A stretch of DNA of 64,000 nucleotides from Terriglobus sp. RCC_193. Its GTDB lineage: Bacteria; Acidobacteriota; Terriglobia; Terriglobales; Acidobacteriaceae. The DNA lies in the NCBI RefSeq assembly GCF_041355105.1, contig NZ_JBFUPK010000001.1:1054001-1118000 (forward strand). The letters are read 5' to 3'. The notes below the pieces were generated by a model. It was not told the origin of the DNA, did no database searches, and was given only the letters and a program-made list of their open reading frames with translations. The position numbers and the translations under genes are program-made. How positions within the stretch are numbered: the stretch's first letter is position 1; each line of letters starts with the position of its first letter. Below are positions 36,854 through 46,186 of this stretch, one piece after another.

Positions 36854-38076
36854 GCAGCGCTCGTCGCCAATCGCTGCTGGCCCACGGACTTTTGCTTGCA
36901 GTCGTCGCCGTCTGGGGAGCCACCTTTGGCATCGTCCACGACGCCTTGCGCGATTGCTCACCGCTCCTCTTCGTCCTCATCCGCATGGCACTCGCCTTCG
37001 CGGCACTGGCCATCTTTTACCGTCACGAATTCCGCCGGATGTCCCGCACCACCATCGCCGCCGGAGCCATCGCCGGATTCTTCCTCGCCACGGGCTACGC
37101 TCTGCAGACCGCGGGCCTTATGACCACCACGGCCACACACTCCGCCTTCCTCACCGGTCTCGTCGTAGTCATCGTCCCAATCCTCTGCCTCATCCCCGCC
37201 CTCCGCCCCACAAGCGAAGCACCTGCAACCAGAGACCGTCGCTCAAGCGAAGCTCAACCGACTGAAAACCGCCGCCCCCGCGAAGCTCAAACGACCGAAG
37301 GTCGTCATTCTGAGCGAAGCGAAGAATCCCAACAAAGGCTGACGCCAGCAATACTGCCAAACACTTTCAGCCAAAGAACCCACACACCAGCTTCGCAAAG
37401 CGAAGCACCTGCAACCCAAGACCGTCACTCCAGCGAAGCTCATACGGTCGAAGGTCGTCATCCTGAGCGAAGCGAAGGGGACCCGCATTCCCCTCACGCA
37501 ACTCCAACCTCCTGGGAAGCCGCAACACCCCTCCTCGGCGCATGCGGAGCCTTCATCGGCATCGTCCTTCTCACTACACCTGCAAACCTCCCGCTCACCG
37601 AGTTCACCCACGGCTTCCGCATCGGCGACATCCTCAGTCTCCTCTGCGCCTTCGCCTTCTCCGGCCATCTTCTCTCCCTCGCGCATCTCGCAAAGAAGAT
37701 CCCCACATCCCATCTCGCCACCCTGCAGATAGGCTTTGCCACCGTCTTCCTGGCCATCGTCACACCGCTCGTCGAACATCCCCATCTGCACTGGACCGGC
37801 TACCTCGTATTCGCCCTCCTGCTCTGTTCTTTGGTCGCCACGGCCGCAGCATTTTACATCCAGTCGTGGGCGCAGCAGCATCTCGCCGCCAGCCACACTG
37901 CATTACTCCTCGCACTCGAACCAGCCTTCGCTCTGCTGACCGCGCTGATATTTTTCGGAGAGCGACTTACCCTCCGCTCCGGCCTCGGCGCGACGCTCAT
38001 CCTCATCAGCCTCATCGCCAGCGAATTGCTGTCATCACAACCAGTCTCTGAGCAACCCGAAGCCAACGCTGCATAA
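36850..38076 (+). CDS. EamA/DMT superfamily transporter carrying an in-frame repeat insertion
   Basis: A 408-residue membrane protein from a TTG at 36850, overlapping the peptidase stop (TTGA). It has the two EamA halves with about ten helices: GLLLAVVAVWGATFGIVHDAL at the start, and AHLAASHTALLLALEPAFALLTALIFFGE-type features near the end. Residues about 122-221 are not transporter sequence. They are encoded by a copy of the dispersed repeat (RHSERSEESQQ, RHPERSEGDP) placed in frame between membrane helices 4 and 5. Without it the protein would be about 309 residues, the normal family length. Whether the product folds and transports anything is untested; the frame itself is intact. Confidence 0.88.
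   Translation: MSSARRQSLLAHGLLLAVVAVWGATFGIVHDALRDCSPLLFVLIRMALAFAALAIFYRHEFRRMSRTTIAAGAIAGFFLATGYALQTAGLMTTTATHSAFLTGLVVVIVPILCLIPALRPTSEAPATRDRRSSEAQPTENRRPREAQTTEGRHSERSEESQQRLTPAILPNTFSQRTHTPASQSEAPATQDRHSSEAHTVEGRHPERSEGDPHSPHATPTSWEAATPLLGACGAFIGIVLLTTPANLPLTEFTHGFRIGDILSLLCAFAFSGHLLSLAHLAKKIPTSHLATLQIGFATVFLAIVTPLVEHPHLHWTGYLVFALLLCSLVATAAAFYIQSWAQQHLAASHTALLLALEPAFALLTALIFFGERLTLRSGLGATLILISLIASELLSSQPVSEQPEANAA
37213..37509 (+). repeat. Hairpin-rich dispersed repeat, copy H, inside a coding region
   Basis: About 297 bp (99 codons) with the family's hallmarks: acgacc-GAA-ggtcgt at about 37290, gtcattctgagcgaagcgaa, the caacaaaggctgacgccagc subfamily segment, cttcgcaaagcgaagc, and gtcatcctgagcgaagcgaa followed by ggacccgcattcccctc. 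It has no stop codon in the transporter frame. Flanking codons for Pro-Thr-Ser occur at both ends. Confidence 0.88.
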
Positions 38077-38179
38077 CACCCCTCTTCGCGCATACAATTT
38101 CTATGCGGAGGCGTCTAATCCGCTGAGGTGCCGCATCCGCGACACGTACGCTCCAAGGAAGAACGAGGAATACCCTTTC

Positions 38180-39829
38180 ATGGCATCGAACCAGACCCTT
38201 TCAGAACGGATTCGCAACAACCGGCTTGCGACGTCGTTCGTGCTGCTCGGAACGCTCTCTGTCGGCGTCATCGCTGGCTCAGTGATGACCGGCACCGTTC
38301 ACGGCGCAATGCAGCAGAAGAAGAACGACACCTCCGACGCAACGCCGCTGAAAATCCCCGGCATGGTTGCGGAGCCGAATCAGTTCACCAAGATCGCCAA
38401 GGAAGTGGGTCCTGCGGTCGTCAACATCAATACCGAATCGCTGCCCAAGCAGGTCACCAATCCGCGCAACCGTCGCGGAAACCGCCGCGGCGGCCAGGGC
38501 GATGACGACCAGCAGCAGAACGACATGCAGGACTTCTTCAACCGCTTCTTCGGTGGCAACGGCCAGGGCCAGGGCGATGGTGGAGATGACGATGACGATC
38601 AGGCAGGCCCAATGGGTGCCGAACGCCATGCCCTCGGCTCCGGCTTCATCGTCGATTCGCACGGCTACATCGTCACGAACAACCATGTCGTCGATAAGGC
38701 CGACCGCATCTACGTCAAGCTGACCACCGACCCCGAAAACGACCCCGGCCACCCCGCCCGCGTCATCGGTGTCGACAAGGAAACCGACATCGCCGTCATC
38801 AAGATCGATGTCCCCAACTCCTTGCCCACCGTGAAGCTCGGCAACTCCGACGGCGCACAGGTCGGCGACTGGGTGCTCGCCATCGGCAGCCCCTTCTCCC
38901 TCTCGCAGACCGTCACCGCCGGCATCGTCTCCGCCAAAAACCGCACCGACCCATCCGGCGCAGGCAGCCAGTTCCAGAAGTTCATCCAGACCGACGCAGC
39001 CATCAATCCCGGCAACTCCGGCGGTCCGCTGCTTGACATGTCCGGCTCCGTCGTCGGTGTGAACACGGCCATTTACACGCAGTCGATGGGCTCCGTCGGT
39101 GTGGGCTTCGCGGTTCCGTCCAACACCGTCATCAACGTCTACAACAACCTCATCTCGCCAGAGCATAAGGTGGTTCGTGGCTCTATCGGCATCAGCTTCC
39201 AGCCTGGCATCTCCTCCGCGGTCAGCCGCATCTACGGCTTCTCCAAGGGCGGCGTCCTGGTCTCCACCGTCACCCCCGGTGGTCCGGCAGCCAAGGCTGG
39301 CATCAAGCCGCAGGACGTCATCACCGCCATCGACGGCACCCCGGTCAAGGACGGTGACGATCTCGTCTCCAACGTCTCGCCCCGCCACCCCGGCTCGACA
39401 GCACGTCTCACCTACCTGCGCGACGGTAAGGAAAGCAACGTCACCGTTACCATCGGCGACCGCGCCCAGACCACCGCAGCCATGGACGGCGACTCCGACG
39501 ACGACAGCAGCCCCAACGCCCCGCCCAAACCCAACGTCTCGCAGGACAAGTTCGGCATGTCCGTTCAGGCTGTGCCCGCTGAGATCCTCAGCCGCCTTAA
39601 GATCTCCGGCGGTGTCATGATCACCAACATCAAACCCGGCTCCTTCGCCGATGACCTGCCGCTGCAAAAGGGCGACATCATCACCGAAGTGAACCGCCAC
39701 GCCACCCCGACGCTACCGGAATTCGAAGCCACGATCGCAAAGCTGAAGTCTGGCGACGACGTGGTCTTCGTAGTCCGCCCGGTCAACAGCCGTAACGGCA
39801 GCAGCTTCGTCGGTGGCAAGCTCCCGTAA
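38180..39829 (+). CDS. DegP/HtrA-type periplasmic serine protease
   Basis: A 549-residue protein with an N-terminal hydrophobic anchor or signal (about residues 17-43). The catalytic triad is His169 (IVTNNHVVD), Asp203 (KETDIAVIK) and Ser280 (NPGNSGGPLL). Two PDZ domains follow (about residues 330-425, GVLVSTVTPGGPAAKAGIKPQD; and 445-540, GVMITNIKPGSFADDLPLQKGD). A Gly/Asp/Gln-rich stretch (about residues 95-145) precedes the protease domain. It degrades or refolds damaged envelope proteins. It is about 100 bases downstream of the EamA gene and ends at a clear terminator. Confidence 0.95.
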   Translation: MASNQTLSERIRNNRLATSFVLLGTLSVGVIAGSVMTGTVHGAMQQKKNDTSDATPLKIPGMVAEPNQFTKIAKEVGPAVVNINTESLPKQVTNPRNRRGNRRGGQGDDDQQQNDMQDFFNRFFGGNGQGQGDGGDDDDDQAGPMGAERHALGSGFIVDSHGYIVTNNHVVDKADRIYVKLTTDPENDPGHPARVIGVDKETDIAVIKIDVPNSLPTVKLGNSDGAQVGDWVLAIGSPFSLSQTVTAGIVSAKNRTDPSGAGSQFQKFIQTDAAINPGNSGGPLLDMSGSVVGVNTAIYTQSMGSVGVGFAVPSNTVINVYNNLISPEHKVVRGSIGISFQPGISSAVSRIYGFSKGGVLVSTVTPGGPAAKAGIKPQDVITAIDGTPVKDGDDLVSNVSPRHPGSTARLTYLRDGKESNVTVTIGDRAQTTAAMDGDSDDDSSPNAPPKPNVSQDKFGMSVQAVPAEILSRLKISGGVMITNIKPGSFADDLPLQKGDIITEVNRHATPTLPEFEATIAKLKSGDDVVFVVRPVNSRNGSSFVGGKLP

Positions 39830-39860
39830 AACAAAACCAAAGCAGCACAACCCAAACACG

Positions 39861-39890
39861 AGAGAGGTCGGGCAAATGCCCGGCCTCTCT
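39861..39890 (+). terminator. Intrinsic terminator after the degP-like gene
   Basis: A 14-bp stem (agagaggtcgggca with tgcccggcctctct, one G-T position) around a 2-base gap, 31 bases past the stop. Its core resembles the terminator at 29704-29750. Confidence 0.82.
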
Positions 39891-39905
39891 GCTTGCGTTT
39901 GCAAA

Positions 39906-40150
39906 CTTCACCAGCGAAGCTCGGACGGTCGAAAACCATCGCTTCAGCGAAGCTCATACGGCCAAAGGCCGTCATTCTGAGCAAAGCGAAGAATCCCAAC
40001 AAAGGCTGACGCCAGCAATACTGCCAAACACTTTCAGCCAAAGAACCCACACACCAGCTTCGCAAAGCGAAGCTCGTACGGTCGAAGACCGTCATCCTGA
40101 GCAAAGCGAAGCGCGGTGCCCCAGGTTCCCGAATCGAATCTGACCATCGC
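39906..40150 (+). repeat. Hairpin-rich dispersed repeat, copy I
   Basis: The spacer between the degP-like and permease genes holds one unit with cggcc-AAA-ggccg, the caacaaaggctgacgccagc segment, cttcgcaaagcgaagc, a cggtcg/cgaccg hairpin, and a decayed version of the gtgccccaggttc block. Positions 39970-40073 match 37303-37406 in copy H at 103 of 104 bases by eye. Confidence 0.86.
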
Positions 40151-40257
40151 ACAAGCGCACACTTCGCTATACGTACTTTTCACTTTTCTTAATTTTTTGG
40201 AACCACACAACCTCTCGCATACGTATTCCAGGGTGCAGCCCATCGACAAGAGGACCC

Positions 40258-42825
40258 ATGCTTACAGATCTGCGCGACGCCCTACGCCAACTTCGGAAGG
40301 CTCCAGGATTTACCGCCACTGCAATTCTGACCCTTGCCTTGGGCATCGGCGCCACCACTGCGATCTTCACGCTCGTTCACCAGGTCATGCTGAAATCGCT
40401 GCCGGTTGCCAAACCCGAGGAGCTTTGGCGCGTCGGTGACAAGATCCGCTGCTGCAACTGGGGTGGCTACACTCAGGGCGACGACAACAACTTCTCCCTC
40501 TTTTCTTGGGAAGCGTATGACTACTTCCGCAGGCACAGCCCGGAGTTCACAGACCTCGCCGCATTGCAGGCAGGCAACGCCCCGCTGGGTGTCCGCCGTG
40601 CAGGAGCCCACACCCCTGTCGACACACACAATGGTCAGTACGTCTCCGGAAACTTCTTCCGTACCTTCGGCGTTCAGCCATGGATCGGTCGTCTCTTGTC
40701 CGACTCGGACGACAAGGAAGGCGCGCCACTCGTCGCGGTCATGAGCCATCGCGTCTGGCAACAGAAGTATGGCGCTGATCCCTCCGTCATTGGTTCCAGC
40801 TTTCAGATCAACGGCTACGCCTTCACCATCATTGGTGTGGCTCCGCCGGGCTTTTATGGCGCAAAGCTCTCCGGCTGGGGCATGCCCGATTTCTGGCTCC
40901 CCATCGCCTCAGAACAGGCGCTTCCCGGCACTCAGGCCCGTATGAAGAAATCCCGCGCTGCCTATCTTGACATCATCGGCCGTGTCCGCCCCGGCACGGA
41001 TCCGCAAAAGCTGGAAGCCAGACTTCGTGTCGAGCTACATGACTGGCTTGGCAGCCATGTACCCGAGATGGAACCCGGTGAATTGCAGCTTTGGCAGAAG
41101 CAGACGCTTCACCTCATCCCAGGTGGAGACGGCGTCACCTCCATGCGCAATGATTACAAGGATGGCCTCAGGCTCCTCTTTGTTGCCGCCGCCTGCGTTC
41201 TCCTTGTAGCCTGCGGCAACCTCGCCAATCTCATGCTCGCCCGCGGCCTCAAAGATCGTGGCCAGATTGCGATCCGCGTCGCGATGGGTGCTTCTCGCGC
41301 ACGCCTCATTCGCAAAGCACTGGTTGAGACGGTCACACTTGCCGTCATCGGCGGAGCCTGCGGCATAGCCGTCGCCATCTGGGGAACACGCCTCATCCTC
41401 TATCTCGCCGTCCAGGTTGGCGGCAAGGATAACTACGTCCCCATCAGTTCCACCCCATCATGGCCTGTGCTTTTCTTCACCCTCGGCATCTCGGTACTCA
41501 CCGGCATCCTCTTTGGCGTTGCTCCCGCATGGATGACATCCCATGCTGATCCGGCGGAAGCTCTCCGTGGGGCCAATCGTTCCGTGGGCAGCAACCGCTC
41601 CATCACGCAGAAGGTACTCGTCATCGGTCAGGTCGTCATGTCCATCGTTCTGCTCTCTGCGGCAGCACTGCTTGGCCGAAGTCTCAGCAACCTCAAGCAC
41701 CAGGATTTCGGATTCGATCACCACGGCCGCTACGTCGCCTGGATCAATCCCACCCTCTCCACCCTCAAGCCTGAGCAGATGGAGCCGCTCTATCGCCAGC
41801 TCAATGATCGACTCCTCGCTATCCCCGGCATCCGTGCCGTTGCGTCCGCAACCTACGCTCCCATGACCGGCGACAGTTGGAACGAAGGTATCCGCGTCCA
41901 GGGACAACCTGAGCCCGATGCCAAAGCAGACTCCAGCGCGGGTTGGGCTCGTATTACCCCCAGCTTCTTTAGCACCATCGGCGCCAAAGTCGCCCTGGGC
42001 CGCGCGTTTACCGAAGAAGACACCGCGACCACCCGCCACATCGCCGTCGTGAATCAGGCCTTCGTCAACCGCTTCCTCAAAGGGCAAAACCCAATCGGTC
42101 AACACTTCGGCGAGAACCGCCTGAAATACTCCGGAACCTATGAGATCGTGGGCGTCATTCGCGATATTCGCTACATGACATGGGGTTACAAAGAACCAAT
42201 CGGTCCCATGTTCTGGGTTCCTGAAGCGCAATCCGTGCAATACGACGATCCCAACTTCACCGACGGCGACCGCTGGTCCCATTACCTCTACAACATCGTC
42301 CTCTGGGCGCCCGGCAACCCACCCGGCCTGGAAGAACAAGTCCGGAAAGCTCTGACAGGCGTCAACTCGGAACTCGTTCTCAATGGCGTCAATCCCTATA
42401 CCTCCGTCGTCAACGCCGACTTCCAGCAGCAGGACATGATCGCTACACTCACCACAATCTTCGGTGTGCTCGGCCTTCTCCTTGCCGCTATCGGACTCTA
42501 TGGCGTCATGTCCTACATCGTCGAACAACGCACCAGCGAAATCGGACTCCGTATGGCAGTAGGCGCCAACCGGTCGGACATGGTCCGCATGGTTCTGCGT
42601 GGTTCGTTCTGGCAGATCGCCATAGGCCTCGGTATCGGTATCCCGCTCGCTATCCTCGCTGGAAAACTTCTCAAAGATCAGCTCTTCAACGTTCAGCCCT
42701 GGGACCCTGTCATGCTCATCGGGGCTGCTCTGCTGCTCGCGTTTGCCGCCCTCATAGCCTCAGCCATCCCCGCACGTCGCGCCGCCAGCATCGAGCCCAT
42801 GATTGCCCTTCGCAACGAAGGTTAG
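40258..42825 (+). CDS. ADOP-type (acidobacterial duplicated orphan permease) ABC transporter permease
   Basis: An 855-residue protein with two MacB/FtsX-like halves. The opening DLRDALRQLRKAPGFTATAILTLALGIGATTAIFTLV is the ADOP signature. Each half has a periplasmic MacB_PCD domain and an FtsX domain (for example LLFVAAACVLLVACGNLANLMLARG and EQRTSEIGLRMAVGANRSDM). The family is expanded in Acidobacteria and occurs without adjoining ATPase or adaptor genes, as here. Its substrate is unknown. It is isolated between repeat-filled spacers. Confidence 0.93.
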   Translation: MLTDLRDALRQLRKAPGFTATAILTLALGIGATTAIFTLVHQVMLKSLPVAKPEELWRVGDKIRCCNWGGYTQGDDNNFSLFSWEAYDYFRRHSPEFTDLAALQAGNAPLGVRRAGAHTPVDTHNGQYVSGNFFRTFGVQPWIGRLLSDSDDKEGAPLVAVMSHRVWQQKYGADPSVIGSSFQINGYAFTIIGVAPPGFYGAKLSGWGMPDFWLPIASEQALPGTQARMKKSRAAYLDIIGRVRPGTDPQKLEARLRVELHDWLGSHVPEMEPGELQLWQKQTLHLIPGGDGVTSMRNDYKDGLRLLFVAAACVLLVACGNLANLMLARGLKDRGQIAIRVAMGASRARLIRKALVETVTLAVIGGACGIAVAIWGTRLILYLAVQVGGKDNYVPISSTPSWPVLFFTLGISVLTGILFGVAPAWMTSHADPAEALRGANRSVGSNRSITQKVLVIGQVVMSIVLLSAAALLGRSLSNLKHQDFGFDHHGRYVAWINPTLSTLKPEQMEPLYRQLNDRLLAIPGIRAVASATYAPMTGDSWNEGIRVQGQPEPDAKADSSAGWARITPSFFSTIGAKVALGRAFTEEDTATTRHIAVVNQAFVNRFLKGQNPIGQHFGENRLKYSGTYEIVGVIRDIRYMTWGYKEPIGPMFWVPEAQSVQYDDPNFTDGDRWSHYLYNIVLWAPGNPPGLEEQVRKALTGVNSELVLNGVNPYTSVVNADFQQQDMIATLTTIFGVLGLLLAAIGLYGVMSYIVEQRTSEIGLRMAVGANRSDMVRMVLRGSFWQIAIGLGIGIPLAILAGKLLKDQLFNVQPWDPVMLIGAALLLAFAALIASAIPARRAASIEPMIALRNEG

Positions 42826-42835
42826 AGCCAGAACA

Positions 42836-43267
42836 AACAGGTGCCCCAGGTTCGCGAAGCTAACCTGGGGTATCGCTCGGCTTTTCGAGAACGGCACGAA
42901 GTACGCGATACAACGCACAAAGTGCGTACAGCGAAGCTCCAACGAACGAAGTTCGTCCCCAGCAAAACTCCTTCGCTCAAAGCACCGTCATCCAGCGAAG
43001 CTCCAACGGTCGCAGACCGTCATCCTGAACGAAGCGCAGCGAAGCTGAAGCATGCCCTCGAGCGAAGCGAAGGGGACCTGCATTCCTCCACACCTTCTAC
43101 AACGCACCAGGAAAACCCAAAACGAACCACCAGCCAAAGAACCGGGTGCCCCAGGTTCGCGAAGCTAACCTGGGCAGAGCGGCTTTTGCCGCTCTCCATC
43201 GCTCCAAAGGAGCGATCCAACGCGCAAAGCGCGTCTTCTTTGAAGGGGCACGGCTTCAGCCGTGCCA
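42836..43267 (+). repeat. Hairpin-rich dispersed repeat, copy J
   Basis: The 810-bp gap between the permease and dsbD begins with a ccccaggttc block and CCAGGTT/AACCTGG stem. Degenerate units follow (acgcac-AAA-gtgcgt near 42913, acgaac-GAA-gttcgt near 42942, a ggtcgcagacc unit near 43007, then ggacctgcattcctcc). A second ccgggtgcc unit has four hairpins in a row: agagcggc/gccgctct, atcgctcc/ggagcgat, acgcgc/gcgcgt and ggcacggc/gccgtgcc (43184-43266). Confidence 0.85.
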
Positions 43268-43600
43268 TAAGAGAAACCCAACCAAGAAAACCGCGCGGCC
43301 AAAAAGACAAACAGGAGCATGAAGCAAACCCCGCGCGCCCACGGAACGATCATGGCTGGCACCAAGCCGAAGTATTCAAGAACGGCACGAAGTGCTGTCA
43401 AGCCCCCAACCAACCCAACCCCAACAAACCAAAAGAAATAAACTTGGCAGAGGATTTCCCTCAAACCACTAAAATAGAAACAGAACAGAAAAGGGCCGCG
43501 CAAAGCGCGGCCCTAACCCATTTAGAAAGACGATTTTGCCCCTAACCCCAACAGGCAGAGGATTTTACATCCACCAAAACCCTAACCCCAATAGAAAGAC
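43268..43600 (+). repeat. Terminator-bearing repeat module, copy 2
   Basis: Matches the module at 16028-16322 through ccgcgcggccaaaaagacaa, caggagcatga, ccgcgcgcccacggaacgat, agaacggcacgaagtgctgt, the gggccgcgc hairpin and the aagacgattt direct repeats (43527 and 43591). A 40-codon frame starting MKQTPRAHGT is open here. Its counterpart in copy 1 agrees only up to SRTARSAVK, so I do not call it a gene. Confidence 0.75.
43492..43514 (-). terminator. Intrinsic terminator for the dsbD operon
   Basis: The same perfect 10-bp agggccgcgc stem with an AAA loop as at 16231. On the minus strand it is followed by TTTTCTGTTCTGTTT. It lies about 120 bases past the dsbD stop. Confidence 0.7.
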
Positions 43601-43635
43601 GATTTTAGAAAAACAGGGGGGAGGGGGTACCCCTC

Positions 43636-45765
43636 CTACTGTTTCAGATCCTTCGCCAGCGCATCCAGCACCACACTCTTGCTCAGCACCTCGGGCAAAA
43701 CATCTACGGGAGCTGATGGATTCGCCGGATAGACAATGTACGTCGGAACACCATCGCGGCCTGCAGCCTGCAATGCGGCAGTGATCTTGGCGTCGTACTG
43801 CGTCCAATCCGCCTTCATCGCCACCACGTTGGGCTGGGACAACTGCTTCTCCACCTCGCTGGATTTCAGCACAATACGTTCATTCACCTGGCACGACAGG
43901 CACCACGCAGCCGTGAAGTCCACGAACACGGCCTTGCCCTGCGAACGGGCCTGCGCCACGGCATCCGCGTCGAAGGTCTGCCACGTCACCGCACTCTTAC
44001 TCTCGCGCGCAGCATACAGCGGCAACGCAATCGCCAGCACGCAAAGCACCGCTGCAACAGCCGTGCTCCACTTACGCACCGGCCAGCGCCCCAGCGTCCA
44101 CGCCGCAATCACTACCAGCAGTAAACCGCCAAGCAGCATCGCCATGGCAAAGATGCCGTTCGCCGCCGACAGACGCCCATAGATGTAGACCAGCCAGATC
44201 ACCGTAAGGAACAGCGGCAACGCAGTGATCTGCTTCAGCAGGTCCATCCAGGCGCCGGGCTTGGGCAGCAACCGAACCCACGCCGGATTGAGGGTCAGCA
44301 GCATATAAGGCGCCGCCAGACCAAGCGCCAGCGTGGTAAACACCAGGAACGTCACCGGGGCCGGCTGAGCCAGGGCAAACCCGATCGCCGCTCCCATAAA
44401 CGGCCCCACGCAGGGCGTCGCCACCACCGTCGCCAGCACACCGGTGAAGAAGCTGCCGGTATAACCGCTCTTGTGCGTCAGCGAATCACCCGTGCTCGTC
44501 AGCGACAGGCCAAAGTCGAACATGCCTGCAAGCGACAGAGCGAAGAAGAACAGGAAGCTCGCCAGCACCACCACAAATCCCGGCGACTGCAACTGGAATC
44601 CCCAGCCAAGCTGCCGCCCTTCGGCGCGCAGGGCCAGCAGCGCCGCAACCACCAGCCAGAACGACGCCACAATCCCCAGCGTGTACGCCACACCGTGCGA
44701 ACGCACATGCTGCTTCTCTGCCGATGAGGTCTGCAACAGCGACAACGCCTTCAGGAACAGCACCGGGAACACGCACGGCATCAGGTTCAGCAGCACGCCG
44801 CCAACGAATGCCAGCGCTGCAGCACCAACCGCCGTCGCCGTACTCAGAGTCCCGGCACCAGCCCCGGCAGCCTGCACCGGCGGGGGCCCAGCCACAATGG
44901 GCACATCAATGGTGTAGCTCTCGTCAGTGGCCAGCTTCAGCACGCCAGATAGCTGCTTCGGCGGCGTCTTGGCATTCGGCGAACGAGTGAGATGAATCTG
45001 CGCGCCGTTATCCAGGATGTCTGTCTGTATCTGCGCCACATCGGCAATAACGTCCTGCTCCGCCGGGAAGAACTCGGCATCCGTCTCGCGCGTGCCGGTG
45101 ATCGCTGTGAGGACAATGTTGTTGCCAGAACTGCTCGCTGTAATCCGGAACTTCTCGGGTAGCGGCTTCGGCATACCCTTCAGCGCCGCGCCCAGTTCGC
45201 CTACCTGCTCGCCATCATGGCTTACGGCTGTTCCGGCAGGCACCAGCTTCAGGTCCAGTCCCAGGTTCGCCTTGCCGGGGATGCAGACCTGCTTGCACAC
45301 AAGCCAGCTAATCTCCGCTGCGAGGTGGACATTGCCAGTCTTATCCGCCTTAGGCTTCTTCCCTGCTTCCACCGTTACGGGATAGGCCACCGAATCCTCA
45401 TAGCCATAATCCACCGTGGTATCCAGCGGCAGACGTTCCGGCGCGGTGAACTGGAGCGGCCCGGCGGTAATGCCGTTTGGCACCGTCCACTTTACCCGCG
45501 GCGGGAACCCGGCAAACCCGGCATTCTTCCAGTACACGTGCCACCCCTCCTCCATGGAGAAGACGAACGCCACCGTCTGCGTCCCACCGGCGGCAATCTG
45601 CGGCCCGGCAGAGATCATCTCCACCGTCAGGTGCTGTGCCTTGGCAGGCCCCGGTCCCCCATTCCCCACCACGGTCCCAATCTGCGCACAGAGACAACCC
45701 GGCATAAGGGTTAGCAGAAGGGCAAAAAGAAGGCGGGAGGAACGAAGTGAGAGCATTGCATTCAT
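43636..45765 (-). CDS. dsbD: Thiol:disulfide interchange protein DsbD
   Basis: A 709-residue three-domain reductase. After a signal peptide (ending near LCAQ), the N-terminal beta domain spans about residues 40-280 (EEGWHVYWKNAGFAGFPP). The eight-helix membrane core follows (LMPCVFPVLFLKALSL, ATPCVGPFMGAAIGFALA). A C-terminal thioredoxin domain has the CxxC in DFTAAWCLSCQVNE. It passes electrons from cytoplasmic thioredoxin to periplasmic disulfides, including those of the cytochrome c pathway. The ATG at 45765 is used; a GTG at 45795 with a weak GGAG would overlap the upstream gene's end. Last gene of a five-gene minus-strand run. Confidence 0.93.
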   Translation of the reverse strand: MNAMLSLRSSRLLFALLLTLMPGCLCAQIGTVVGNGGPGPAKAQHLTVEMISAGPQIAAGGTQTVAFVFSMEEGWHVYWKNAGFAGFPPRVKWTVPNGITAGPLQFTAPERLPLDTTVDYGYEDSVAYPVTVEAGKKPKADKTGNVHLAAEISWLVCKQVCIPGKANLGLDLKLVPAGTAVSHDGEQVGELGAALKGMPKPLPEKFRITASSSGNNIVLTAITGTRETDAEFFPAEQDVIADVAQIQTDILDNGAQIHLTRSPNAKTPPKQLSGVLKLATDESYTIDVPIVAGPPPVQAAGAGAGTLSTATAVGAAALAFVGGVLLNLMPCVFPVLFLKALSLLQTSSAEKQHVRSHGVAYTLGIVASFWLVVAALLALRAEGRQLGWGFQLQSPGFVVVLASFLFFFALSLAGMFDFGLSLTSTGDSLTHKSGYTGSFFTGVLATVVATPCVGPFMGAAIGFALAQPAPVTFLVFTTLALGLAAPYMLLTLNPAWVRLLPKPGAWMDLLKQITALPLFLTVIWLVYIYGRLSAANGIFAMAMLLGGLLLVVIAAWTLGRWPVRKWSTAVAAVLCVLAIALPLYAARESKSAVTWQTFDADAVAQARSQGKAVFVDFTAAWCLSCQVNERIVLKSSEVEKQLSQPNVVAMKADWTQYDAKITAALQAAGRDGVPTYIVYPANPSAPVDVLPEVLSKSVVLDALAKDLKQ

Positions 45766-45784
45766 TGTAGTGGTGCGGCGCAAC

Positions 45785-46186
45785 TTAGCGCTCACGCATC
45801 CGATGCTCCACCATAATGCAACGATCCATCACCACATGAATTCCCGCCGCTTCGGCCCTACGGGCGGCCTCCTCGTTACGAATCCCCTGCTGCACCCACA
45901 GATTCGTCAGGCCAAGCTCGATCATCTCTTCCACAATCGCGGGGATCGCCCTGGGAAGACGGAAAACATTGACGACTTCCGGTTTCTCCGGAAGATCACG
46001 CAGGGAGGCATAACTCGTCTCACCCAGCACAGATTGAACAACAGGGTTCACCGGCAGAATCTTCTTCCCTGCCTGTTGCATGTATGCAGAGACAAAGTAA
46101 CTCGGTTTCGATGGATCGCCGGATAGCCCGACCACAGCGATTGTCTTTGCCGCCAGCATCCTCTCGATATCTTCCGATGAATTCAC
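45785..46186 (-). CDS. CoA-binding domain protein (YccU type)
   Basis: A 133-residue Rossmann-like protein from a GTG at 46186 that overlaps the upstream stop (GTGA). A longer ATG start at 46210 is also open. CoA-binding motifs are AAKTIAVVGLSGDPSKPSYFVSAYM, ILPVNPVV, PEVVNVFR and LGLTNLWVQQGIRNEEAARRA. These single-domain relatives of succinyl-CoA synthetase alpha bind CoA in structures, but their role is unclear. Confidence 0.88.
   Translation of the reverse strand: MNSSEDIERMLAAKTIAVVGLSGDPSKPSYFVSAYMQQAGKKILPVNPVVQSVLGETSYASLRDLPEKPEVVNVFRLPRAIPAIVEEMIELGLTNLWVQQGIRNEEAARRAEAAGIHVVMDRCIMVEHRMRER

Noticed and set aside
40116-40160. tRNA-like ggttcccgaatcgaatc sequence
   Set aside because: No acceptor or anticodon arms can be drawn; it is a decayed ccaggttc block of the dispersed repeat.
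43322-43444. 40-codon open frame in the terminator module (MKQTPRAHGTIMAG...)
   Set aside because: The corresponding frame in the other copy diverges after SRTARSAVK and runs to a different stop. Only the DNA module, not a protein, looks conserved.
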